Assembly: GCA_012729015.1 (NCBI GenBank)
Contig: JAAYDY010000101.1
Coordinates: 124,001-188,000 of the forward strand
Direction of reading: 5' to 3'
Source of the DNA: Phycisphaerae bacterium
GTDB taxonomy: Bacteria; Planctomycetota; Phycisphaerae; FEN-1346; JAACEH01
DNA: 64,000 nt
In this document: piece after piece, positions 53,343 to 62,184 of the stretch
Layout of the letters: every line of letters starts with the position of its first letter
Position numbering within the stretch: position 1 is the stretch's first letter
The notes under the pieces: model-generated
The model's input: only the letters and a program-made list of their open reading frames with translations
What the model was told of the DNA's origin: nothing
Databases searched by the model: none
Translations under genes and position numbers: made by a program

Positions 53343-53962
53343 GCCAGGACGAGAGCGAGATGAAGCGGGACCCACAGGCGGATGAACCGTCGGGGTGCGA
53401 GTCGCCAGCGGCCGAGGGGGCTGCGCCCGGCGGCGCCGGCGACGAGGCGGAGGCCTTGCGCAAGGCGCTCGACGAGCAGCGGGAGCAGGTGGACCTGTTG
53501 CGTCGTGCGCTGGCCGACATGGACAACCGTCGCAAGCGCATCGAGCGGCAGATGGAGCAGACGGACCGGTATGCGATGCAGGGCATCGCGCTGGATATTC
53601 TGCCGGTGATTGATAACTTCGAGCGGGCGCTGAGCGCGGCCGAAGAGGCGCGCGACTTCGACGGGCTGCACGACGGGTTGAAGCTCGTGCATGACCAGTT
53701 GATCGCCGCGCTGCGGAAGCACCACGTGACGCGGATCGATGCCCTGGGCAAATCGTTCGACCCGAACCACCACGAGGCGGTCGGCCAGATGGACTCGGCC
53801 GAGCACCCGGACAGAACGGTGATCGACGTGCACGAGGAAGGGTACCAGTTGCACGACCGCGTGATCCGTCCGAGCCGCGTGATCGTGTCGCGGCATTCGG
53901 GGCCGAAGGCCGGCAACGGTCAGGGCGGCCAGGCGGCGACGGAGCAGGAGTTGTCGGACTGA
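53339..53962 (+). CDS. grpE: Nucleotide exchange factor GrpE
   Basis: GrpE releases ADP from DnaK. The 207-aa protein has a long N-terminal coiled coil (EALRKALDEQREQVDLLRRA, RRKRIERQMEQTDRYAMQGI) and then the family core (LDILPVIDNFERALSAAEEA, VHDQLIAALRKHHVTRIDAL, FDPNHHEAV). The C-terminal beta domain includes VIDVHEEGYQLHDRVIRPSR. It starts with GTG 53339, within the dnaJ stop region (GTGA), so translation is coupled. Confidence 0.96.
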   Translation: MSQDESEMKRDPQADEPSGCESPAAEGAAPGGAGDEAEALRKALDEQREQVDLLRRALADMDNRRKRIERQMEQTDRYAMQGIALDILPVIDNFERALSAAEEARDFDGLHDGLKLVHDQLIAALRKHHVTRIDALGKSFDPNHHEAVGQMDSAEHPDRTVIDVHEEGYQLHDRVIRPSRVIVSRHSGPKAGNGQGGQAATEQELSD

Positions 53963-53981
53963 GGTCAGGACGAGGTGTGCT

Positions 53982-54284
53982 ATGCCGACGTACGAGTACG
54001 AGTGCCAGGCGTGCGGTCACCGGCTGGAGGAGTTCCAGTCGATGACGGCCAAGCCGTTGACGACGTGCCCGGAGTGCAAGAAGCGGAAGCTCAAGCGGCT
54101 CATCGGTACCGGGGCGGGGCTGATCTTTCGCGGGTCGGGGTTCTACATCACGGACTACCGGTCGGGCGAGTACAAGAAGCAGGCCAGCGCGGAGAAGTCG
54201 TCGTCCTCGGGCGGCGAATCGAAGTCCGAGAGCAAACCGTCGGGCGACGCCGCGAAGAAGCCGAAGGCGACGAAATCGGACTGA
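53982..54284 (+). CDS. FmdB-family zinc-ribbon protein
   Basis: The 100-aa protein begins MPTYEYECQACGHRLEEFQS and has CPECKK, giving the two CxxC pairs of the FmdB zinc ribbon. FRGSGFYITDY is the conserved end of that domain. The last 35 residues are a Lys/Ser-rich disordered tail. FmdB was first linked to formamidase genes but its role is unknown. Its place behind dnaJ-grpE suggests a part in protein quality control. GAGG lies seven bases before the start. Confidence 0.9.
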   Translation: MPTYEYECQACGHRLEEFQSMTAKPLTTCPECKKRKLKRLIGTGAGLIFRGSGFYITDYRSGEYKKQASAEKSSSSGGESKSESKPSGDAAKKPKATKSD

Positions 54285-54289
54285 CGACG

Positions 54290-54526
54290 ATGAAATGGCG
54301 ATGTCCCTATTGCCGGCAGGAAGTGGAGGTCCAGCGGCTGGAGGATCTGCCGTTCCTGCCGTTTTGTTGCGAACGGTGCAAGATGGCGGACCTTCACGGC
54401 TGGCTGAGCGGCCGGTATGTGATCTCGCGACCGATGGAGGAAGGGGACTTCGGCGACGCCTCTGCGGCTGAGCAGGAACCGCCGCCACCGGCCGCGCCGC
54501 TGCGCGGGGATCCGTCGGAGAACTGA
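54290..54526 (+). CDS. yacG: YacG-like small zinc protein
   Basis: The 78-aa protein has CPYCRQE and, 20 residues on, FLPFCCERCKMADLHGWLSG. This gives four zinc cysteines spaced as in YacG (CPxCG ... FCSxRCxxIDLGxW). YacG in E. coli binds DNA gyrase and inhibits it; whether this one does is not known. It lies five bases after the FmdB-type gene and ends with a Pro/Ala-rich tail. The gene is too short to judge more. Confidence 0.85.
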   Translation: MKWRCPYCRQEVEVQRLEDLPFLPFCCERCKMADLHGWLSGRYVISRPMEEGDFGDASAAEQEPPPPAAPLRGDPSEN

Positions 54527-54610
54527 CTGGTTGCGCCTCTGGACAGGGGTTCGTGACCAGGCTTAGCTCCAGAGCGTGGCGCCGGGCGTTCCCTCGGCGT
54601 TCCATTTTCC

Positions 54611-54638
54611 TTGAAGGCGATGGTGGTCCCTCTATAAT
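54611..54638 (+). promoter_or_regulatory. Strong sigma-70-type promoter for the membrane protein gene
   Basis: TTGAAG (54611-54616), 16 bases and a perfect TATAAT (54633-54638) lie about 80 bases before ATG 54720. Confidence 0.75.
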
Positions 54639-54719
54639 GTCGCGCAGGCGGTCGCGCGGGCTGCGCGGCGAGCATGTCGGGAGTGCCGGCCGGATTTCTC
54701 AATCGACAGGAGATCGACC

Positions 54720-56141
54720 ATGGCGGATCACGAGACGGTCGTCCGCGGCATCCAGTGGGACCGGGTGTTGTCCGTGGGGCACCTGATGCGGACGTTCCGG
54801 ATCGCTCTGTGGCCGCCGTCGAAGCTGGTGCTCTGTCTGGCTGCGCTGGTGGTCACGGTCGGTCTCGGCATCCTGCTGGACCAGGTCTTCAAGACCAACG
54901 TCTACGAGCAATCGTTCCGCGAGAACATGGTGGACGTGTACCGTGCGGCGACGGGGACCACGATCACTGAGCGGCCGGCCAAGGGACGCTCGGATCAGAT
55001 GCTCAGCACGGAATACTACAAGCTCGGGCTGATGGGGGTAAGCACGGAGAACATGACCCGTCAGTTCAAGGAGAGATACGGCCAGAACGCGTATCTGTTT
55101 CACGTTGGCCCCGAGGAATCGACGAACATCCTGAACGAGTTATTCGGCGGCGGCCGGGGTTTCTGGTTCGGCCCGCTGGAGGCGATGCGTCATGTCTGTC
55201 GTCTGACGTGCCGGTACTGGGCGGAGGCGCCGTGGTTCGCGGTGATCAACTGGGCGGTGGCGCTGCTGGCCTGGGCGTTTTTTGGCGGCGCGGCGGCGAG
55301 GCTGTCGGCGGTCCAGTTCGCCACGGGCGTGCAGCCGTCGATCCGCGAGGCACTGGCCTTCACGTGCAAGCGGTACGTGTCGCTGGTGGCCAGTCCGCTG
55401 GCGCTGGTGATTGTCATTGCGATCATCGCCCTGGTGGTGTTCCTGCCAGCGGCGCTGGTGATGTGGATTCCCTGGGCTGGGGAACTGCTCGTCGGGCTGT
55501 TTTTCGTCCTGGCCCTGATTCTGGGCTTCATCCTGTCGCTGCTGGCGCTGTTCGCCGTGTCGAGTCTGGGGCTTCAGGCGCCGGCCATCGCCGTGGAGGG
55601 GCGCGACGCCTTCGACGCCATTTCGCGCGGCGTGAACTACGTCTTCGCAAGGCCGTGGCGGTACATCTTCTACACGCTCTTCAGCCTCGTGTACCTGTGC
55701 CTGTCGTTCGTGCTGGTGCGGGCCTTTGCGTACCTGGTGCTCAGGATTCCGTACACGGCGATCAAGGCGTTCTGTTTCGCCGACGGCCAGGAGGCCAAGC
55801 TCGGCCGCCTCTGGACGGAGCCGACCCTGTACCGGCTGTTTGCGATGCCCGAGGGGACCGGTGGCACGGAGTACGTCGGGGCGGTGCTGATCGGCGTCGC
55901 CGTCTGCGTGCTGCTGGGCCTGATGGTCTCGTTCCTGCCGAGCTTCGTCATCACGAGCCAGACGATCATCTACTTCCTGTTGCGGCGGATGGTGGACGAG
56001 AAGGACATCGACGAGGTGTACGTGCCCGAGGAGCACGACGTGAACGGCCTGGATCGGCTGGAGCGGATCGACGAGACGCAGGTGGAGCCCGAGCCGGCGA
56101 CGGAGGCGTCCGCGGGCGGCGAGGACGATCAGACGACGTAG
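54720..56141 (+). CDS. Multi-pass membrane protein of unknown function (473 aa)
   Basis: The protein has one N-terminal membrane helix (VLCLAALVVTVGLGILLDQV). An external stretch (about residues 55-140) follows, then five or six further helices (for example INWAVALLAWAFFGG, LALVIVIAIIALVVFLPAAL, VGAVLIGVAVCVLLGLMVSF). The end is acidic, with DEKDIDEVYVPEEHD. I do not recognise the family. Similar proteins are widespread in Planctomycetes as hypothetical proteins. AGGAGATCGACC precedes the start. It has its own strong promoter and a terminator shared with uvrA. Confidence 0.83.
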   Translation: MADHETVVRGIQWDRVLSVGHLMRTFRIALWPPSKLVLCLAALVVTVGLGILLDQVFKTNVYEQSFRENMVDVYRAATGTTITERPAKGRSDQMLSTEYYKLGLMGVSTENMTRQFKERYGQNAYLFHVGPEESTNILNELFGGGRGFWFGPLEAMRHVCRLTCRYWAEAPWFAVINWAVALLAWAFFGGAAARLSAVQFATGVQPSIREALAFTCKRYVSLVASPLALVIVIAIIALVVFLPAALVMWIPWAGELLVGLFFVLALILGFILSLLALFAVSSLGLQAPAIAVEGRDAFDAISRGVNYVFARPWRYIFYTLFSLVYLCLSFVLVRAFAYLVLRIPYTAIKAFCFADGQEAKLGRLWTEPTLYRLFAMPEGTGGTEYVGAVLIGVAVCVLLGLMVSFLPSFVITSQTIIYFLLRRMVDEKDIDEVYVPEEHDVNGLDRLERIDETQVEPEPATEASAGGEDDQTT

Positions 56142-56177
56142 CGTGGCGCGTCGCGCAGATCATTCGGGGATTCATCG

Positions 56178-56209
56178 ACGGACCGGTCATCGCGGGATGG
56201 CCGGTCCGT
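56178..56209. terminator. Bidirectional terminator between the membrane protein gene and uvrA
   Basis: ACGGACCGGTCAT (56178-56190) and ATGGCCGGTCCGT (56197-56209) form a 13-bp stem with one G-T pair. It lies between two convergent stop codons and has short T-rich flanks. Confidence 0.65.
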
Positions 56210-56232
56210 TCTGCTTGAATGATGTGGTAGAG

Positions 56233-59172
56233 TCAGTTCTCTTCGCCTTCTTCCTCGGCGGCGCGGATGCGGTCGCGGAGGAAGCGGGCGGTGTGGCTGG
56301 CCTGGCATCGGGCGACGTCGCGCACGGGGCCGGCGGCGACGACGCGGCCGCCCTCGTCGCCGCCCTCGGGGCCCATGTCGATGATCCAGTCGCTCTGGGT
56401 GATCAGGTCGAGGTTGTGCTCAATGACGAGCAGGGTGTGCCCGGCGTTGACGAGCCGCTGGAACACCTGGAGCAGGACGCGGACGTCGGCCATGTGGAGG
56501 CCCGTGGTCGGCTCGTCGAACAGGAGCAGGCAGGTCTTGTCCTTCTTCTGGGCTGCGAGGAACGAGGCGAGTTTGAGCCGCTGGGCCTCGCCGCCGGAGA
56601 GGGTGGCGGTGTTCTGCCCGAGGCGCAGGTACCCGAGGCCCACGTCCACGAGCGGCTGGAGCCGCGTGGCGATGCGCTCGTCGGTGGCGAAGAAGGCGAT
56701 GGCCTCGGTGACGGTCATGTCGAGGATGTCGTTGATGTTCTTGTTGCGGTATCGGATGTCGAGGACTTTGCGCTGGAACTTCCTGCCGTTGCATTCGCTG
56801 CACACGACGGTGACGTCGGCCATGAAGTACATGTCGTAGGTGAGGGTGCCGACGCCCTTGCAGGTTTCGCAGCGTCCGCCGGCGACGTTGAAGGAGAAAT
56901 CGCCGGCCTTGACTCCGGCGACGCGGGCTCGGGCGGTGGCGGCCAGGAGGCGGCGGATCTCGTCGTAGGCCTTGACGTAGGTGACGGCGTTGCTTCGGGT
57001 GCTGCGCCCGATGGGGCTCTGATCCACGAGGACGACGTCGTCGATCTGGTCCCAACCCTCGATGTCGGTGTGGCGGCCGACGTCCTGGGCGGCGGCACGG
57101 TCGATGTGTCGCTGCCAGGCGGGGTAGAGGATGTCGTTGACGAGGGTGCTCTTGCCGCTGCCGCTGACGCCGGTGATGCAGGTGAAGACGCCGAGGGGAA
57201 TCTCGACGTCGATGCTCTTGAGGTTGTGCTCGGCGGCGCCGCGAATGGTGAGGAAGGTTCCTGGGCGTCGGTCGTAGGGGCTGATGGCGCGGTGTGCGTG
57301 GTGGCGCAGGGCGCGGCCGGTAGGGCTGCGATCCTGTCGCACGAGTTCGTCGAAGGTGCCCCGGAAGACGATTTCGCCGCCGGCCTCGCCGGCACCGGGC
57401 CCGAGGTCGATCACGTGCTGCGCGCCGCCAATGATCTCGGGGTCGTGTTCCACGACGACGACGGTGTTGCCCTTGTCGATCAGTTGCCGCAGGATCTCCA
57501 GCAGGCGGCGGCTGTCGCGCGGGTGGAGTCCGACGGTGGGCTCGTCGAGGACGTAGAGGGTGCTGGTGAGGCTGGAGCCGAGGGCCCCGGCGAGGTTGAT
57601 GCGTTGGGACTCGCCGCCGGAGAGGGTTCGCGTCTGGCGGTCGAGCGTCAGGTACCCGAGGCCGACTTCGTCCAGGTAGCGGAGCCGGTTGCGGACCTCG
57701 CCGAGGAGGATGCGAGCCTTCTCGCCGGCCTCGCCGGAGAGCTGGACGCCGTCGAAGAAGGCGCGAAGGTCCTTGACGCACAAGGTGCAGACGTCGGCGA
57801 TGGTCTTGCCGCCGACGCGGATGCAGAGGGCCTCGGGCCTGAGGCGCTGTCCGTGGCAGGTCGGGCACGTCGTGTAGCCGCGATAGCGGGCAATCATCAC
57901 GCGGACGTGGACCTTGTAGCGTTTGGTTTCGAGCCACTCGAAGAAGCCCTTGACGCCGGGATACTCGTCGTCGCCGTCCCAGATGAGCTTGCGTGCGGCG
58001 GCGGAGAGATCCTTGTAGGGGGCGTCGGGATTGATGGCGTGGCGGCGGCAGGCCCGCTTCAGCTCGCGTCGCATGTCGTGGTAGGCCGGGGTGTTCCACG
58101 GGGCGACGGCCCCCTGGTTGATCGAGAGCATGGTGTCGGGCACGATTTTCGACTCGTCCAGCCCGCTGACGCGGCCGAACCCTTCGCAGGTCGGGCAGGC
58201 GCCCAGGGCGGAGTTGAAGCTGAACAGGTCGGGGTGCGGGTCGATGAACTCGCGGCCGCAGGACTCGCAGTTGAACCGTGTGTCGAAGAGCAGCGGCTCG
58301 GCGTCTTCGGGCCGGGCGGCGGCTCGCCCGCGGCCGAGCTTGAAGGCAGTTTCGAGGGCTTCGGCGGCGCGGGCATGGTCCTCCGGGCGGCACTCGAAGC
58401 GGTCTACGACCACCTCGAGCCGCAGGCGGCGAACGGAGGCCTCGTCGCCTTCGTTCTGAATGCCCAGGTCGTCCATGTGCACGTCTTCGAGGCGGCGGAC
58501 GTCGTCGCCGAGGCGGATGCGCGTGAACCCGCCGCGCTGGAGCTCGGCCTTCAGGCTGGCGAAACTGCTCATGCCCTCCATGCCGACCTCGGCGGTGACG
58601 AGCACGCGGCGGCCGGTGGCCTGCTGGAACACCTGCTCAACGGCGCGTTCGACGGTGAACCGCTCGACGGGCTTGTTGCAGGCGGGGCAGATCGTCGTGC
58701 CGACGTTGGCGAACAGGAGCCGCAGATAGTCGTTGATCTCGGTGGCGGTGCCGATGGTGCTGCGAGCGTTCTTGACGCTGTTTCTCTGTTCCAGGGCGAT
58801 GGCCGGGAGGATGCCGGTGATGCGGTCCACGTCGGGGCGGGCCATGCGTTCGAGGAACTGGCGGCTGTAGGCGCTCATGCTCTCGACGTATCGCATCTGG
58901 CCTTCGGCGTAGAGGGTGTCGAAGGCCAGGCTCGACTTGCCGGAGCCGCTGACGCCCGTGACCACGGTGAGCTGCCGGTGCGGAATGCGTGTGGAGATGT
59001 TCTTGAGGTTGTGGGTCCTGGCACCGACGATGTCGATGGTACGACCGCTGGCCGCCACGGCGCGGGCGGTCGCGACGGCCTCCGGGCTCCGGGCGGCAAT
59101 GCTGCCCGAGGGGGCGGAGCAGGGGGCTTCCGGGGCTGCTGATGGGGCACGCTTGGCCTTGTCGGGCTTCAT
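56233..59172 (-). CDS. uvrA: Excinuclease ABC subunit A
   Basis: UvrA scans DNA for bulky damage and loads UvrB. The 979-aa protein has two ABC ATPase halves: Walker A GVSGSGKSS (residues 73-81) and again GVSGSGKST in the second half. The signature loops are RTLSGGESQRINLAGAL and ATLSGGEAQRLKLASFL, and the Walker B regions are VLDEPTVGLHPRDSRRL and LFDEPTTGLHMADV. Zinc-finger cysteines are present (CPACNKP, CESCGREF, CPTCEGFGR, CETCKGVGT, CSECNG). The first 45 residues are a low-complexity extension. ATG 59172 has GGAAGGACGAC upstream. uvrC is 43 kb away. Confidence 0.97.
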   Translation of the reverse strand: MKPDKAKRAPSAAPEAPCSAPSGSIAARSPEAVATARAVAASGRTIDIVGARTHNLKNISTRIPHRQLTVVTGVSGSGKSSLAFDTLYAEGQMRYVESMSAYSRQFLERMARPDVDRITGILPAIALEQRNSVKNARSTIGTATEINDYLRLLFANVGTTICPACNKPVERFTVERAVEQVFQQATGRRVLVTAEVGMEGMSSFASLKAELQRGGFTRIRLGDDVRRLEDVHMDDLGIQNEGDEASVRRLRLEVVVDRFECRPEDHARAAEALETAFKLGRGRAAARPEDAEPLLFDTRFNCESCGREFIDPHPDLFSFNSALGACPTCEGFGRVSGLDESKIVPDTMLSINQGAVAPWNTPAYHDMRRELKRACRRHAINPDAPYKDLSAAARKLIWDGDDEYPGVKGFFEWLETKRYKVHVRVMIARYRGYTTCPTCHGQRLRPEALCIRVGGKTIADVCTLCVKDLRAFFDGVQLSGEAGEKARILLGEVRNRLRYLDEVGLGYLTLDRQTRTLSGGESQRINLAGALGSSLTSTLYVLDEPTVGLHPRDSRRLLEILRQLIDKGNTVVVVEHDPEIIGGAQHVIDLGPGAGEAGGEIVFRGTFDELVRQDRSPTGRALRHHAHRAISPYDRRPGTFLTIRGAAEHNLKSIDVEIPLGVFTCITGVSGSGKSTLVNDILYPAWQRHIDRAAAQDVGRHTDIEGWDQIDDVVLVDQSPIGRSTRSNAVTYVKAYDEIRRLLAATARARVAGVKAGDFSFNVAGGRCETCKGVGTLTYDMYFMADVTVVCSECNGRKFQRKVLDIRYRNKNINDILDMTVTEAIAFFATDERIATRLQPLVDVGLGYLRLGQNTATLSGGEAQRLKLASFLAAQKKDKTCLLLFDEPTTGLHMADVRVLLQVFQRLVNAGHTLLVIEHNLDLITQSDWIIDMGPEGGDEGGRVVAAGPVRDVARCQASHTARFLRDRIRAAEEEGEEN

Positions 59173-59331
59173 GTCGTCCTTCCAGACCGCCTGGGAATCC
59201 CCCACTTTACCATGCCGGAAACGCGGTGTCAATGTTGCGACATGCCACGACTTGTGTCTTGACCGTGACAGCGGCTTGTCGCTACGCTGGGGGCGTGCTG
59301 GCTGTCGTCTGATCGGTTCTCGGAGGGTGGG

Positions 59332-60357
59332 ATGAAGTTCGCCACAGTCCATGGCCCCACGGTGTGGCTGTGCATGCTCGCCGCGGCGCTGGCGTTGGCG
59401 GCGGTGCCCGTTCTGGCCCAGGCGCCCGACGGCGCGCCGCCCGGTGGCCATGCCGAGACGGCGGTGGCCGAGCCGGTCTCCGCCGGTGTGCCCGGCAGCG
59501 ACGAGGGGGCGTGGCCGTGGTGGGCATGGTCGCTGATCCTGTTCGGGTTCTGTTTCGTGGTTGGCATCCTGGCCGTGGTGGCGGGCGTTGGCGGCGGCGT
59601 GCTCTACGTGCCGCTGGTGGCGGGCTTCTTTCCATTTCACATTGATTTCGTGCGTGCCACGGGACTGCTCATCGCGCTGGGCGGCGCGCTGGCCGCCGGG
59701 CCGGGGTTGCTCAAGGCGCGGCTGGCGCATCTGCGGTTGGCGCTGCCGTGCGCCCTGATGGCGTCGCTGGGCGGCGTGGCGGGAGCGGTGGTGGGGCTGC
59801 GGATGGACCCGGCGGCGTTGCAGGTGGCCCTGGGGGCGTGCGTCCTGGCGGTGGTGCTGGTGATGGCATTGGCCAGGAACGTGGAGTTCCCGGAGGTGTC
59901 CCGTTCGGACCGCCTGGCGATGGGGCTGGGCCTGGGCGGCGTGTACTTCGAGGAGTCGCTGAGTCGGGACATTGTGTGGCGGGTCCGTCGCACGCCGCTG
60001 GGGCTGGCGCTGTTCGTGGTCGTGGGGTTCATCGCGGGCATGTTCGGCCTCGGGGCCGGGTGGGCGAGCGTGCCGGTGCTGAACCTGGTGATGGGCGTGC
60101 CGCTGAAGCTGGCGGCCGGCAGCAGCGTCTTCATGATCTCGATCAACAGCTCCGCGGCAGCGTGGGTCTACCTGAACAACGGCTGCTGGCTGCCGGTGAT
60201 GGCGGTGCCGTCGATTCTCGGGTTGATGCTGGGCACGTCGCTGGGCGTGCGGCTGCTGGGGCGTTCGCGTCCGCGACGCGTCCGGTACGTGATTATCGCG
60301 GTGATGGTGTTTGCGGGGGTCCGTTCTCTGTTGCGAGGGCTGGGGGTGTGGGTATGA
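59332..60357 (+). CDS. TauE/SafE-family membrane transporter
   Basis: The 341-aa protein has a hydrophobic leader (LCMLAAALALAAVPVLAQAP), a Pro/Gly-rich external segment and a TauE/SafE core of about eight helices. VAGVGGGVLYVPLVAGFF, FVRATGLLIALGG, MFGLGAGWASVPVLNLVMGV and KLAAGSSVFMISINSSAAAW are its typical repeated motifs. The family exports sulfite, sulfoacetate and other anions; the substrate here is unknown. GGAGG precedes the start. It overlaps the DUF1634 gene by four bases. Confidence 0.9.
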   Translation: MKFATVHGPTVWLCMLAAALALAAVPVLAQAPDGAPPGGHAETAVAEPVSAGVPGSDEGAWPWWAWSLILFGFCFVVGILAVVAGVGGGVLYVPLVAGFFPFHIDFVRATGLLIALGGALAAGPGLLKARLAHLRLALPCALMASLGGVAGAVVGLRMDPAALQVALGACVLAVVLVMALARNVEFPEVSRSDRLAMGLGLGGVYFEESLSRDIVWRVRRTPLGLALFVVVGFIAGMFGLGAGWASVPVLNLVMGVPLKLAAGSSVFMISINSSAAAWVYLNNGCWLPVMAVPSILGLMLGTSLGVRLLGRSRPRRVRYVIIAVMVFAGVRSLLRGLGVWV

Positions 60358-60779
60358 GCGATCATCCCGCTGGAAGCACGCAGGTGCCGCGCCCGTCGAT
60401 GTCGCCGGAGGAGGCCCGCTATGCCGCCGTGTTGCGGTGGGGCGTCCGCGGGGCAATGGTGCTGCTCGTGGCGGTGGGCAGCGTGTACGGCCTGGGCGTG
60501 CTGCGGCCGGGGGTGTCGCCGGACGAGCTGCCGGCGTACTGGGGCCTCGGCGCCGCCGAGTATGTCGAGCGGACCGGCGCTCCCGTGGGATGGCAGTGGC
60601 TCGGGCGGTTGGGCGAGGGCGACGTGTTGACGGTGCTTCCGGCAATTCTGCTGGCGAGCCTGACGGCGACGAGTCTGGCCGCCGTGCTGCCGCAATTCGT
60701 CCGACGGCGCGAATACGTCCATGCGATCGTGATTGTGCTGCACGTGGTGCTGATCGTCGCTGCGGCGGCGGCCCTGTGA
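60354..60779 (+). CDS. DUF1634-like membrane protein coupled to the TauE gene
   Basis: The 141-aa protein has three membrane helices (GVRGAMVLLVAVGSVYGLGV, VLPAILLASLTATSLAAVLP, AIVIVLHVVLIVAAAAAL) and an RRREYVHA loop. DUF1634 proteins are three-helix and are found next to TauE/SafE transporters, so they are thought to assist them. ATG 60354 overlaps the transporter stop (ATGA), implying equal production. The match is by architecture and context. Confidence 0.8.
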   Translation: MSDHPAGSTQVPRPSMSPEEARYAAVLRWGVRGAMVLLVAVGSVYGLGVLRPGVSPDELPAYWGLGAAEYVERTGAPVGWQWLGRLGEGDVLTVLPAILLASLTATSLAAVLPQFVRRREYVHAIVIVLHVVLIVAAAAAL

Positions 60780-60800
60780 GCCGGCGTGTCGAAGATGGGC

Positions 60801-61508
60801 TCAGGCCTCGGCGCCGTGCGGGCCGGGCAGGAGGCCGGTCAGTTCGCTGAGGCAGGCGATGGTGGGAACGTCAGGGTGGAGGCCGAGTCCGAGCGGGTCT
60901 ACCAGGACGGTCTGCATGCCGACCTCGCGAGCGCCGCGGACGTCGATGTCGTAGAGGTCGCCGACGTAGAGGGTTTCGCCGGGCGTCAGGCCGAGCCGGT
61001 CGAGCGGCACGAGGAACGCCGCGGCGTGGGGTTTGGCGTAGCCGAGGGTCTCGCTGGCGAAGACGCCGTCGAAGTGGTCCTTGAGGCCCATGAGCGAGAG
61101 GGTTCGGGGCAGGTCGGCCGACCAGTTGCTGATGACGGCCAGGCGGTAGCCTCGCTCTCGCAGATCGGCGAGCGTCTCGGCGGCGCCGACGGCGGGCACC
61201 AGGTGGCGGGCTTCGGGGTGGTCGAAGAGGACTTCGTCGAGGGCCAGCTCCAGTTGTCGCTCGGAGAGGCCAAATTCCTGGGCGAGGTAGGCGGCCAGGC
61301 CGCCGGTGCGGGCCTCGCGGTTCTCGGCCACGGCCACACGGTCGGCGGCCATGCGGCGGACGGCCTGCTCGTAGGCCCGGACGACGGCCACGAGGGCCAT
61401 GGGCCGCCCGGTGCGTTTCATGGCGAGGCTGTAGAACTCGTACCACGGCAACGCCCCCTCCAGCAGGGTGTTGCCCACGTCGAAGATGATCGCTCGTATG
61501 GACCGCAT
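60801..61508 (-). CDS. HAD-superfamily hydrolase (subfamily IA)
   Basis: The 235-aa protein has motif I IIFDVGNTLLEG (nucleophile Asp10) and a helical cap. Motif II is LAVISNWS, motif III the lysine in TLGYAKPHAAAF, and motif IV YVGDLYDIDVRGAR. In motif I the second aspartate of DxD is replaced by Gly in DVG, as in several YjjG-like members. Phosphatase or dehalogenase activity is likely but the substrate is unknown. ATG 61508 is the first start before motif I. It is convergent with the DUF1634 gene, with 21 bases between. Confidence 0.88.
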   Translation of the reverse strand: MRSIRAIIFDVGNTLLEGALPWYEFYSLAMKRTGRPMALVAVVRAYEQAVRRMAADRVAVAENREARTGGLAAYLAQEFGLSERQLELALDEVLFDHPEARHLVPAVGAAETLADLRERGYRLAVISNWSADLPRTLSLMGLKDHFDGVFASETLGYAKPHAAAFLVPLDRLGLTPGETLYVGDLYDIDVRGAREVGMQTVLVDPLGLGLHPDVPTIACLSELTGLLPGPHGAEA

Positions 61509-61543
61509 GGTGTTCCCCGAGATCGCGCCGCAACGACGCACAT

Positions 61544-61573
61544 GGGCAGGGTGGGTCCGCTGGACCCACGTGG
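61544..61573. repeat. Palindromic repeat family C, copy 1
   Basis: GTGGGTCCGCTGGACCCAC is a near-perfect palindrome. The same GTGGGTCC/GGACCCAC core recurs at 62192-62227 and 63195-63221. Confidence 0.7.
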
Positions 61574-61736
61574 AGTCTTGCCCCGCACGGCCCGCCCGTG
61601 GCGTGATGATAGGCGTGGGCAAGCGGTGATGCAAGGGGCGATCGGGGGCAGGCGCGTTCGCCGCAGCGGGGATCAGCGGCCGCGCGGGTCCGGAAAACCG
61701 GACAACCGCTGGGAAAATACGGCTGGGAAAATGGGC

Positions 61737-61765
61737 TTGCATGCCAGACAAAAATAAGGCATATT
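61737..61765 (+). promoter_or_regulatory. Sigma-70-type promoter for the zinc-ribbon membrane protein gene
   Basis: TTGCAT (61737-61742), 17 bases and CATATT (61760-61765) predict a start near 61772, 65 bases before GTG 61837. Confidence 0.6.
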
Positions 61766-61836
61766 CGCGCGTGACGAGCTCATGTGCAGTGACAGACAGA
61801 AGCAGATCGAACAGGTGATTTATAGGAGGACATCGA

Positions 61837-62142
61837 GTGACTGTGCCATCTCCGGATCGACGCGTTGTGGCCGAGTTTCAGAAGAGACGTACGCGCCAGA
61901 TATTCATCTCGCTGTCGGCCCTGGTACCGCTGGCCCTCATGATCGGGATGGGTGGTCTTGCCGAAGCTAAAGGAATCTCTGCCAACGTCACGGTGCCGGT
62001 GATGATCCTCTGCTTCGCGGCGATCATTGCGGTGCTGGTTCTTTCGTTCATCAACTGGCGATGCCCCGCATGCAACAGGTATCTGGGCAAGCGGTTCTTC
62101 GGTGTGAGATTCTGTGACAAGTGCGGGGCAAGGTTCGAGTAG
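61837..62142 (+). CDS. Small membrane protein with a C-terminal zinc ribbon
   Basis: The 101-aa protein has two membrane helices (IFISLSALVPLALMIGMGGL and VTVPVMILCFAAIIAVLVLS) and then WRCPACNRYLGKRFFGVRFC with DKCG after it. The two CxxC pairs form a zinc ribbon. The function is unknown. The GTG start is supported by AGGAGG eight bases upstream. Codons are less GC-rich than those of neighbouring housekeeping genes. Confidence 0.82.
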   Translation: MTVPSPDRRVVAEFQKRRTRQIFISLSALVPLALMIGMGGLAEAKGISANVTVPVMILCFAAIIAVLVLSFINWRCPACNRYLGKRFFGVRFCDKCGARFE

Positions 62143-62184
62143 ATGCTGCCGCAAGGCGTGCAAGGGCATCTGCGGCGGCGGGGC

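Larger units (their letters stand above)
61509..61836. other. Gene-free stretch with repeat and promoter
   Basis: A family-C repeat (61544-61573), a GTCCGG-AAAA-CCGGAC hairpin (61688-61703) and a promoter for the next gene (61737-61765) are present. The rest shows nothing recognisable. Confidence 0.5.

Noticed and set aside
59173-60645. N-terminal extension of uvrA to 60645
   Set aside because: The frame stays open opposite the TauE and DUF1634 genes, but the translation is low-complexity and homologous UvrA sequence and a good ribosome-binding site begin at 59172.
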